Shown in pieces: positions 35,452 to 46,518 of a DNA stretch of 64,000 nucleotides. Positions within the stretch are counted from its first letter, which is position 1, and each line of letters begins with the position of its first letter. Below the pieces are notes generated by a model. That model did no database searches, was not told the origin of the DNA, and was given only the letters and a program-made list of their open reading frames with translations. The stretch spans positions 23,706,119 through 23,770,118 of the forward strand of contig NC_084816.1 of the NCBI RefSeq assembly GCF_963583255.1, read 5' to 3'. The translations under genes were made by a program, and so were the position numbers. The DNA comes from Pyrus communis. Lineage: Eukaryota; Streptophyta; Magnoliopsida; Rosales; Rosaceae.

Positions 35452-35594
35452 TGTAACCTGAAGATATAGCTGGTAAGATGTTAGCAGCACTAGAATTTGG
35501 ATTGAGAAATAATATTAATCCGAGGTTAATATTATCTATTACGTACATAATACCTATTTAATTACTCTAGCACAGCACATATTGGCTTGTATTT

Positions 35595-35700
35595 CTGACT
35601 ATGGTGAATCAAACGATGGTAGTCAGGAGAAGCCTGAAATACCTTTGTGATTCTTTTTATTTTCAAAAAAGATGAACTGTCGTGACGAAACCATCAACTG
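35595..35700 (+). repeat. SINE 3' fragment
   Basis: 'gatggtagtcaggagaagcctgaaatacctttgtga' and 'accatcaactg' resemble 'gatggtggtcaatgagaggctgaaatgcctctgtga' and 'accaacaactg' in the longer repeat at 41815. This is a 5'-truncated relative. Confidence 0.5.
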
Positions 35701-36339
35701 TTTTTTTTTTTTCCTTAAAAAAGTATTTGTAAGCACGTATAAGAACTATATATTATATTGTTTTGTTTTTATTTTATGTAATAAATCAGCAGAGGTCAAG
35801 CCGTCCAAATGAATAACAATAATCAAATATTGTATGCAACATGCTCAAGCATGCGGGCTTTTGCTTTGCTTGCATATAAATTATAATATGATATTTTGAT
35901 GAAAAACGATTTCACAATTCAATTTTGTGACAAACCACCAAATCATACGATTCATGTACGTTTACAAAACGGGACGTTTTGATATAGGTGCCTTGTTTTT
36001 TAATTTTTTAGACTAAACATACACTCTTTTTGAAAATTTGATCAAGCATTTTCCTAAAATTTTGGTTATTAATTTCAGTTTTTCACATAAGTTTATTTTG
36101 TTTAGAATTTTAATTTTTCATGACTTTTCCTAGACATTTTTCCCCCTCTTATCCCTATACTTATGCAGTTATTATCCATCTCTATGCATTTTTTTTTATT
36201 GTTTGTTATAATTTTACTTTTTTTTTTTTGTGAATATAGTAGAATATTTATAAATAAAAAAAATGGTTAGATTTTATTATTTAGAAGACCCAACACATAA
36301 TAAAGATTTGTTTGATTATATAGCTACATCTAGTTACCT

Positions 36340-36720
36340 ATAATATGGACACATTTAGTTTTATAGTGGATTTGATTTTTTGTATTTCTTGTACATTTGG
36401 AATGTAAATGTACCAAAAGGGTTATCAAATAGAGACATTTAGTTTTGTGGTACATTTGTGATTTTTTGTTCATTTGGTCTTTTGGTACATTTGGAATCTA
36501 AATGTACCAAAAGAGTTACCTGGCAGTGGGCACATTTGGTTTATCTGTACATTTGAAATCTAAACGTACCAAAAGGGTTACACAACAATAGGTACATTTG
36601 GTTTTATGGTACATTTGAATTTTTGGTACATTTGGTTTCTCGGTACATTTGAAATCTAAACGTATCGAAAGTCGATACTTTTGTTCTCAAATGTACCATA
36701 AGTTTTAAGTATATTTTTTT
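36340..36720. repeat. Degenerate 'ggtacatttg' minisatellite
   Basis: The motifs 'ggtacatttggttttatggtacatttg' and 'aaatctaaacgtaccaaaag' alternate at least four times with a higher-order period of about 60-120 bp. No ORF or known element was recognised. Confidence 0.8.
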
Positions 36721-36779
36721 ATATATCTATACGTGAAAAAATATATATTGAAGACTTTATTGAGACATTTTTAATAGAA

Positions 36780-36814
<35 letters not shown>

Positions 36815-37638
36815 ACTGATAATAAGGTAATGAGGAATTAGTTAATTAATTTTTTATTTTATTTTATTAAAAAAAATGTCATTTAATGTATAGAAGGGGA
36901 TTGACGAAATTAAATTCCTATATTGTAGGCAATTAGTTGCTAAGTTACCTTATGCCTCTATATAAATGCATTTAAATTAATGACATGGAAATTAAATAAA
37001 TAGAAAATTATTGAGGTGGCAATTGATCAAAGCGCTTTAATCAAATCTTTAAAAGGGATGAATGTTTAATCTAACAACTATAGAAAAGATGTAGGGCATT
37101 CTAATTTTCCCTTACAAAACCCCACATACAAACCCAAACACATGTTGTATGTTTTAGTGAGAGTCAAAATGAAATTATTGGTAGACTAATTTCTTTTTTG
37201 TATGATTGATCAATGTTTTACACTAAATTTATCTATACTACGTATAAGATAATACAAATTCAAATGCATAAAAGAGAACATTGCTACAACCAATTTAGCT
37301 AAAACATTTCTACTTGGTAAACCATTGAATGTAAAATATCACGAGGTTGCAGCAAAGTACTGAATTTGTGAGCCTTCGTACAACTATGTGGTAGTTTTAT
37401 ATATTAAGATTAATTTGTTACTGTTAGGTTTAGAAATGTAACACCGTTACATGATGTACAAATTCACTCAATTTGTAATATATATTTGTTTATTATGAAA
37501 TGAGACATAACCATATCGACAATTGATCATATTATAACACGTGGAAAAATATCAGACTAGTACGTTTTAGATGTATAGATATTTCTTTCACAAATCTTAG
37601 AGGGGAAAAAAAAACTTTAGGTCATGCAACCAAATTAC

Positions 37639-37783
37639 GAGAGATTTTTCAGTGTACTCGTAACACAGGCTATACGTCATAAATCATTATATAAATGGTG
37701 AAACACGAGAAAAAAAGAAAAAAAAAAATCTTTCTCCACTACGTATGGTGTACCACCCCATATTCCGAGCACATTGAATCATC
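37639..37783. mobile_element. Fold-back MITE
   Basis: The left arm 'gagatttttcagtgtactcgtaacacag' pairs with the right arm 'ccatattccgagcacattgaatcatctc' read on the other strand. The arms match the 15629/17103 family. The centre is A-rich. Confidence 0.6.
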
Positions 37784-37969
37784 TCAACCAATTAAATGAC
37801 CTACTATGACTTTGCATTCCTGTCCACAAACTTTATCTTTACATTAATTTGTAGAACTACCTTGAGAGGTAGAGAGATGGATAACGAGTCCAATAGGGTT
37901 AACCGAACAATTCCAGTATGGATTATGAGACAGCTCTAATTATACAATGTGTTAATATCATACTATCTC

Positions 37970-38961
37970 TGTCACATCCCGGCCCGGGACGGATCACTCT
38001 CTGGCCCCCTCCACCACCGTAGCACGATATTGTCCGCTTTGGGCTTACCATTCCCTCACAGTTTTGTTTTTGGGAACTCACGAGCAACTTCCCAGTGGGT
38101 CACCCATCATGGGATTGCTCTAGCCCCCTTCTCACTTAACTTAGGAGTTCCTACTGAACGCGAAGCCAGTGAGCTCCCAAAAGGCCTCGTGCTAGGTAGA
38201 GATGAGAATATACATTTAAGGATTACTCCCCTGGGCGATGTGGGATGTCACAATCCACCCCTCTTAGGGGCCCGACGTCCTCGTCGGCACACTAGCGGCC
38301 AGGGTTAGGCTCTGATACCAAATTGTCACATCCCGGCTCGAGACGGATTACTTCCCGGGCCCGCTTCACCACTGTAGCACGATATTGTCTGCTTTGGGCT
38401 TACCATTCCCTCACGGTTTTGTTTTTGGGAACTCACGAGCAACTTCCCAGTGGGTCACCCATCATGGGATTGCTCTAGCCTCATTCTCGCTTAACTTCGG
38501 AGTTCCTAAGGAACCCGAAGCCAGTGAGCTCCCAAAAGGCCTCGTGCTAGGTAGGGATGAGAATACATATATAAGGATCACACCTCTGGGCGATGTGGGA
38601 TGTCACAATACACCCCCCTTAGGGGCCCGACGTCCTCGTCGGCACACCACGGCCAGGTTTAGGCTCTGATACCAAATTGTCACATCCCGGCCCGGGGCGG
38701 ATCACTTCCTGGGCCCGCTCCACCACCGTAGCACGATATTGTCCGCTTTGGGCTTACCATTCCCTCACGGTTTTGTTTTTGGGAACTCACGAGCAACTTC
38801 CCAGTGGGTCACCCATCATAGGATTGCTCTAGCCCCCTTCTCGCTTAACTTCGGAGTTCCTATGGAACCCGAAGCCAGTGAGCTCCCAAAAGGCCTCGTG
38901 CTAGGTAGAGATGAGAATATACATTTAAGGATTACTCCCCTGGGCGATGTGGGATGTCACA
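37970..38961 (-). mobile_element. Cassandra TRIM array: three LTRs, two internal regions
   Basis: Three LTRs (37970-38252, 38324-38607 and 38678-38961; 283-284 bp) are separated by two internal regions of only 70-71 bp (38253-38323 and 38608-38677). The whole unit is flanked by one perfect 5-bp duplication ATCTC (37965-37969 and 38962-38966). Orientation is minus: each internal region ends with 'ctctgatacca', the complement of a tRNA-Met primer-binding site, next to an LTR. Each LTR holds the 5S-rRNA-like core. The three in-frame ORFs of about 90 codons are antisense readings of the LTRs, not genes. This is a tandem, LTR-sharing form of a TRIM. Confidence 0.95.
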
Positions 38962-41814
38962 ATCTCGGCATGCATGTGATGAAAATACAACACGACTTTA
39001 GTATTGCTAAATGATAAAATTATTTGGATGCATCACACACATTTTTATTATATATTAAATAATTAATATGTCAACAAATGTGTCGGTTTTATACTTCTAT
39101 ACAGCACCACCCATTACGCAAACAAATAGCACATTATTTGCACACTATTATTAATTTGGAGATGCATGCTATACATTTGGCCCCAACAGACCATTAGTTT
39201 GAATTTGAAGATGCTATTACAACAAAAAGATAAAAATAAAAAAATCGACATCAACTTTGAGGTTGGCAATGAGAATCATTCACATATATAATCTATATAT
39301 AATGTTTTTTAGTAGACCGATAACGTTAGTGAGTTAAATAATTAATTTTTGGAGAAAGAAAATAATCAATAGGATCAAACCTGTATCAAAATGCATATGC
39401 TATTTCCGCCATAAAGCGCCATCTGATATAACAAATATTAAACAAACTAAAATCATAAGCTAATAAAATGTTTCTATAATCTACCTATACTGGCATGAAA
39501 GATAAAAAGGAAGAGAATAGAACAAAGGAGGTAGAGGAGCCTAAACTTATCAACTTTTTCTTTCGAGCACCTTCGATCATAGAGATTTTACAGATCACGA
39601 AAAGGAATGGATTTCTTCTTTAACTACCTTTCTCCCAACCTCACGGCCGTAAACAAACCACACGACATGTTCGATTATTTTAATTGCGTTTTCTCAATAA
39701 ATGGAATCATATGCAACCACTTCTACTTCAAGTTACATGGTCCAGGTTGTTACATATGTGTGAGTTGTGTACATCTTCCTCGATCCTCCACCATCCAAAT
39801 TTAACAAAAAAAAGTAGTACTTATCACAAGCTCAAGCACGTTCAAAGTAAAGGGATGGTCACATTTTTTGGATGAATTAATATAGAGATTCTTTTTATCT
39901 TCATGGTAGGTCTTGGGAGTTTCGGGTAATCAAGCAAGGGCGGAGTCATCCTTATGTTAGAGTCGTATGTGATCTTATATCCTAGTTGATAATGTATTTG
40001 GTTTCTACTCATGCGTCTGGAGTTTGAAACTCTTTATCCTCTAAATTATTATAATAATATCAAACAATTCCTCATTCCCTTAATAATAAATTTGTTTTTT
40101 TTTTTTAAATCCCTAGGATAGGGTGGGTTGGTTCTAATACAATTGTGTTTATGAAAAACAAAATTGCTAATTTACAAGAAATTTATCTCACTCAATGAAA
40201 ATTAGATATCTCACCCAACAAAAATTAGCCAACTAGATCAAAGCAGCTCCCAAAACGACTTCAGTCAGTTAACTAGATGAGAGCATTTCGAATTAAAGAA
40301 ATTATAACCCACCCTTGAGAAAATTCCTGGATTCCATTTTTGTAGGTAAGATCCATATTAGAGGTTTAATTATAGGTACATAAGATCGAACCTCACCACA
40401 CCTAGATATTTATATAATATTAATATTTTCATCCAACTATTTGACCTAAACTCGTATCTTTCTTTATAGTGGAGCATAAGTAACTAAAGTTTTCATGCTT
40501 GAAATGTCACATCCTAAATGGAACCCTAAAAGTTGGCATGCATAGTGAAGACGTACGTACAAACACGATATCGATATATAGATTAATGTCATTATCAAGA
40601 GCATCAAGAATAAATGGTTCCTTTAAGTAGATGCTAAATTATATTGAAAAAGATTGATGTTCATGTTCATAGCGTGAGATGTATATGTTGAGTTTCTATT
40701 GGCATGAAGTTTTAAAGATAACAAATTGCGTGAAAGATAGAAATTGAATTTTAACTTTTCTACAAAGTGATTTTGTGGGTCTCCATCCAAATGGCACACT
40801 TTTTAGGAACTCCATTTTACATGGACCTCTCAAGTCTCATGGGTACCCTTGATTTTGAGCTAAAAAGGCAAATGGAATCATGGCCTTTTCGCCCACTATA
40901 TAGTTTCAGCTTAAGCCTGGCTTCCTTGCAAAACTTGGCCACGTAGAGTTATTTTTATTTTATTACAAATCTACCATTACTATGAAAAGGTTTTACATGT
41001 CACAAATCAGTGGTGGAATTAGAATTTTATGTGTGGGAGGACCACTCATATACATAGATAATTTGAACTCAGAACATGAGAGATTTGACTAATTTGCATA
41101 GAAATTGAAAGACCTGAAATTCAATAGAGAGAACTAAAAACATTGCACAAACTTAGAAACTCAAATATGAGGTAAAGGGTAAGCAAGAATTTTTTTTTAA
41201 ATATAAGTTAAAGCCAAAGAAAAGTCAATAGAATATTATGTGTACATTTTTATGTAAATTAATGTATACAAAACACAGTAATGTTGGATTCGTATCATAT
41301 AAGTTATTCTCAATTGACATAAATTCTAATAAAGGTTAAAGCCTTTAAAGTTAATTTATTCCCTCTTAATTTACTTAAAGAGACGATGGCTTTGTCATTC
41401 CTTTTAGAAACAAGAACTTTTTATCCTAATTGGAAGATTAAAATTTGCCATACTATTGAGGAATTTGAGACAGGTCTAGATGTTTTTACCCAAATTGGAT
41501 TCTCTAACCCTTCTTTTTAAAAATAAAGTACTCAATAAAAATATGTTAAAGTGCGCAGTTGACACGACTGAAAATGCTCTTGTTAAAAAGATGCATACCG
41601 TCCCTTCTCTCTCCCTCCTCCCCCACTTTAGTTTCACTTGCTCAGAACAACTCCATTTTGAAGTTTTGCGTCCGTGCGGAGCCCTAGCTTTATATATTAA
41701 CGACCTTATCTATATATATATATATATATATATATGGAGGATCTTGTAATACAAGCATTAAGTTCTATCTCATGATATTCTCAGTTTTAATTATGATAAC
41801 ATTAGAATCACCAC

Positions 41815-41999
41815 ATGGTGGTTCAGTGGTTGCAACGAATTTTAGACCCGTATTACACGTGGTATTGTCCTGGATTCAGTTTCCAGCAGTGGGTGAATTG
41901 CACGATGGTGGTCAATGAGAGGCTGAAATGCCTCTGTGAGTCTTTTCTATCCCCGAAATGATCAACTACCGTATAAAACCAACAACTGGTCCCCTTTTG
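41815..41999 (+). mobile_element. tRNA-derived SINE
   Basis: 'ggtggttcagtggttgcaacg' looks like an A-box region and 'ggattcagtttcc' like a weak B box. A body follows with 'gtgggtgaattgcacgatggtggtcaatgagaggctgaaatgcc' and the end 'accaacaactggtccc'. A truncated relative lies at 35595. Family not named. Confidence 0.55.
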
Positions 42000-43671
42000 A
42001 AAAAGAGAAGAAATAAATTATGATAACATTAGAGTATCAATTAAAGACCACATAATTGAATTTGAAATGAAGTCTACGTTGGGTTACGTACTAATTAAAA
42101 CAAAATGGGATATGTTCTCATGTGGATGTAATGTCAATCAGATGTTTTACGTGCATTATAGTATTAGTATGACATAATGATATAAACTCACATGGATTGA
42201 CAGGTAAACGTCAAGCTTATGAAAGAAGCTGCTTATTTTTTTTTCATGCAGAGTTAGAGAATTAGACAGCAAGCCTTTATTAAGAATAACAAAGGTTATT
42301 GCCCTAAAATAACACAAAAACTGAAAAATAAAAAAAAATAAAATAAATAAAAAAAAAGAGGGAAAAAATGCAATAAGCGGATTGGTAAGTGGCTTTGTTA
42401 TAAGCAGCTTTTAGCCAGACAGCCAGCCGGCTTAATTATTTGGCAGTCCACTACTGTCTTTTATGGTGGTGGCAACTGCTGAGAAGCCATCGTCCATCCA
42501 TCCATGTCTTCGGTGGAGAGTGGAGTCTGTGGACACAACAAAGAAGAACGCACAAATTGCTAACCCTAAAACTTTAGGTCACCACCCTACAGTCTTGGGA
42601 CCCACACAACTTTCCTTCCTCGTCTACAAGCCAACAACAATGGAGAGCTCTATCATTGGACCCTACCACCCAAAACGAACTTTCCTGGTTATGGGGTTGC
42701 TGCCCTGCACCGCATATATGGCATTTTCTGGGTCTGTCTTGTCATAAAATTTGTTATGCCTACTTGTAGTGATGTCAAATAGCATTATGGGCAAAACCAC
42801 CTCTTGTGTTTCTGTAGTGTGTTTTGGTTTTTTCATAGATATATTATCAACATTTTCTTTCTTTTTTCTAAAGTTTAAATAAGACTTTTTAATCAAAAGG
42901 ATCCTTAAAATTGACATAACTCTTCACTTTGGTTCATGAGATTTAAAATATATATATAAGTGGCTCATGAATTTGTCTACCATCAATCATTTTGGTGCTT
43001 CCATGAAATCTGCTTTAAATAAGGATAAAATAACAAAAATATCCTTAATTTGTCAAATCATTTTACCCATTGTTCATTAAATTGAGGATATTTTTGCCAT
43101 ATTTAACATAAAATTTTCACATAATGACCAAAATAATTGATGGTGGAGAAACTCAGGAACCATTTCTATCGATTTCAAATCTCAAAGACTAAAATGAGGA
43201 GCCATGCCAATCTTAGAAACCATTTTAGATAAAAAGCCGTTAAATAAATACAGTTAGTTAAGAGCATTCATTAACTAACATTAGGTCAATGAATCTTCAT
43301 TGTAAATGATCTCATCAAAGCTTTAGCATGCTAGTTGAGCTAACCATGATCTCATCAAATTAAGTCAATATATCTTCATTTTGAATTGAACTAGTATAAA
43401 ATAGTGTGCTAATACAAATCCTAAATAGATTAAAAAGTGTTACATAGATGGAATACTTGGAAAATTACTATCATATAACTAGTTGATGATTAAAATGATG
43501 GATCAAGCAAATCGATTACTCGTTACAATTCATTTAAGGACTTGTTTACTTATCAGTAATTGAGAAATAAAAATTTCGATAACTTAATATATAACGGAGG
43601 TCACGTAACTACCCTTTAGGTGAAAGAATTTATTAATCGTTACATTCATGCAATACGCTAATTAGTAAAGA

Positions 43672-43770
43672 TCGTTAATCCGTTAATATTCTTCTTACCT
43701 TAAACAACAACGCCAACTATTCGTTAATCCGTTAATATTCTTCTTACCTTAAACAACAACGCCAACTATT
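43672..43770. repeat. 49-bp tandem duplication
   Basis: The unit starting 'tcgttaatccgttaatattc' and ending 'caacgccaactat' is present twice in direct succession (from 43672 and from 43721), apparently without a difference. Confidence 0.95.
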
Positions 43771-43892
43771 CGTAAACCAAAAAATTCATGATTGATAGGC
43801 TACAAATGATGATCTAAGACAAAATTGCAGAGTAATTAATTAACCAAAACAAGAATTCACATTCTACAATGTATAAACTATGATTACATGAT

Positions 43893-44115
43893 AATTTATA
43901 TGGAAAATGATCCCATGTGTTCTAGAGATCCTGTGATCATGTCCGTTCATTGTACATCGTGCAGTCAGTTTTCGTTAGGTGTTATTTATATTTAATTTTA
44001 AATTTTAAATTTCAAATAATTTATGACCGCATGATGTACAATGAACGGATATGATCACGGGATTCCCCGGATAATCAAGAAAAGGATCAGGCAAGGATCC
44101 TTTTCCAATTTATAT
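43893..44115. mobile_element. Mutator-like MITE with 9-bp duplication
   Basis: The element 43902-44106 is flanked by a 9-bp repeat AATTTATAT (43893-43901 and 44107-44115). Ends are GGAAAATGATCC and, inverted, GGAAAAGGATCC. Inner arms also pair: 'gtgatcatgtccgttcattgtacatc' against 'gatgtacaatgaacggatatgatcac'. A 9-bp duplication fits Mutator-like elements. A diverged copy lies at about 48228-48390. Confidence 0.85.
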
Positions 44116-46019
44116 CATCTCAACCAAAGAGCTTTCCATTCGTTGGCCAAAGTATAACTAAAGAGCTTTTTTTTTTTTTTAGTGGTGATATTCCCACCTG
44201 ATGTCTTATTTCCCCACCCACCATTTAATGAAAATGTTAATAACATATTTATCATTTTAAAAGAAAACTAATCCCTATTTAATTTAGTACTAAAATTTTG
44301 AAAAAACAAAAAATAATTTAAAATAATAAATAAATAATGGTGGGTGGGTGTGATATCTTGGTGGAAAGAAGTTGGGAAAGATTTGGGTTAGAATGGACGG
44401 AAAGGTTGGATGAAGGAATGGGCGTGTGCTAGATGAAGGCGAGAAACTTCAATGGATAAAAAAGAGAATTGGGTGTGAGATTTGCGGTTTTGATAAAAAA
44501 GGAGGAAGAATAGTGGTTTGGGGATCCAATGTCTCTGTAGGGCAGCGTTAGGTGTGAAGAGATGATGAATGTCTAGGTCTTAGGTCTTGCATTTTCTTTC
44601 TTTTTTTTCTTTCTATTTTTATTTATTTATTTATAATATTATTTAAAGATATATTAGAGTTATTTAAAAAAAATATTATGGTTATTTTGGGAATATTGGT
44701 GGGTGGGTTTATCATGTGAGTGAGAAAATAAGACACTGAGGTGGGTCTAGTAGCACTTCTTTTTTCTTTTCTTTTTTTTGTATTTTTTGTTAAAGTAGCC
44801 AAAAAGCTTCATTTAGTTGGGGTGTTGATATGCTCTTAATTAGTTCGTACGACAATTAGGTGTAAATGTACTATTTAATAATTACTCATACGTGATTAAT
44901 TAACTAGTTACGATCATATTCATTAGATCCAATATTAGACATTTGAATTACATAATTCCTCATTAATTTATGCATAAGCATTCCTAATCAGAGGTGGCAA
45001 ATCAACTCATTGAGTTGTTAATGGATACCTGTTAAGATCTATTTAATTTGATTTCATCTTACACCATTATCATTATGACCAATCTCACTTCTATATTATG
45101 ATGAGATCAAATAAAACGGGTATATGAGTACTCATTATTTGATCATCAATCATACAATATGCTTTGGATTCTTTGAATTAAATCATAAACTGTACGCGCA
45201 TTCTGCAATACATGTTCAGTTAGTTATTAAAATATCCACCCAATATTTAATTTTATAAGACTAAATTATGAACTTGGTTAGAACTAATATAAGGCTGAGA
45301 CTCATCCAAATCACCAAATTAGGGTACCATTCAAAATAAGGTTCATGTTTAATAAAATTCTAAACTTTTGGAAAAGTACTAAGACCAAAACATGTTAATG
45401 AAAATGCAGATAAATTGGAAATGTGAAAATGGACTAAGCTAACAAAAGATAAACAAGCGACATTATTAACCTACCAATTTTTTTTATTAGAAGTTTCGAA
45501 CCCTTAACCTAACCTGCTTTTACTCATCATCTTATTTATCAGCCATCATCGGTGCCATTAACTTACCACTATGGGTCCAAGCTCAAATTAAATTTTTATT
45601 TTTATTTTTTCATCTTCAATGCGAGTTTTACAACATTACAAAGTGCATAACAAATTTAAGCTATTGCGACGAGCCTAATTACAAATAGGTAACACAAATA
45701 TATTGAATAAAATCGAACATGTAACCCCTCAAAAATAATATTAAAAAATTATGAAAAAAAAACCTAATGAAAAGGGCTTGAAAACTTTGAGTTTTAACGA
45801 TAAGAACAAAATAAATGGTAAAGTGAATAGTACCATGATTAACTTTTTAATGTAAAAATATGATTTTTCGTTAAAGTGAACATTACTGGTAGTTTTTCGT
45901 TAAAGTTCAAAAAAAAAAAAAAAAAAAAGGCTAATCAAAATGTTGGATTATTAAAAAATTACAAAAAGGTCATTTCCGTCATTTTAGTTTACATACACAC
46001 CGTGCCCGCCTTTGCAATT

Positions 46020-46172
46020 CGAGAATACGAGTGGTACACCACGTGTTTTTATATAAATGTTAGGAAATTTTATTTTTTAAGTTATTAACTTTTTAACATA
46101 CATATTTCACTATTTGTATAATAACACGTAGTATACCACCTAATGTGCTGGTTACATTAAAAAATCTCTGTG
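46020..46172. mobile_element. Fold-back MITE upstream of the ALKBH10-like gene
   Basis: 'gtggtacaccacgtg' on the left and 'cacgtagtataccac' on the right are inverted partners. The right end 'acattaaaaaatctctgtgc' fits the outer end of the family seen at 25833. It lies 350 bp before the ALKBH10-like start. Confidence 0.6.
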
Positions 46173-46424
46173 CAGTTCGGCCCAACAGTACCCTAAACAT
46201 CGTTCAACGCCACGTCCCCACCTCAAAATTGCCACGTCAACCGGTGGTCCCCGCCGACAAGGACATAGCCGCTCTCACTCCTCCGGTAGTATATATGTAG
46301 TTCCCACCCAAACCCCTCCATGTGAATCTTCAACCTCTCTCTCCTCTCTTTGCTCTCTCTCCTCCTAAAATATCGAACGATTACTGAGACGAACGCCGGA
46401 AAAAAGCATCCGATATTTGGTTTC

Positions 46425-46509
46425 GGAGTTCGTAGAAAAGAGAACGGATTTGATTTCGGGATTAACGGAGTTCGTAGAAAAGAGAACGGATTTGATTTCG
46501 GGATTAACG
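46425..46509. repeat. 42-bp tandem duplication in a 5' UTR
   Basis: 'ggagttcgtagaaaagagaa' and following bases to 'gggattaac' occur twice in direct succession (from 46425 and from 46467) just before the ATG at 46519. The copies look identical, so the event is recent. Confidence 0.95.
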
Positions 46510-46518
46510 GTAACATAG

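Larger units (their letters stand above)
35452..37969. other. Intergenic between the two Cassandra loci
   Basis: Contains a SINE tail fragment at about 35595-35700, an AT-rich minisatellite at 36340-36720, a T-rich homopolymer near 36786-36810 and a fold-back MITE at 37639-37783. No gene seen. Confidence 0.6.
38962..46010. other. Gene desert
   Basis: About 7 kb of AT-rich DNA. I can support only a SINE (41815-41999), a 49-bp tandem duplication (43672-43770), a Mutator-like MITE (43893-44115), a (TA)n run at about 41710-41736 and a short (A)n run at about 45909-45928. The ORFs of 60-95 codons here show no recognisable protein. Confidence 0.6.

Noticed and set aside
38385..39014. Repeated ORF family (MSALGLPFPHG...) as a novel protein family
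   Set aside because: It is the antisense translation of Cassandra LTRs, including the 5S-like part. The open frame is incidental.
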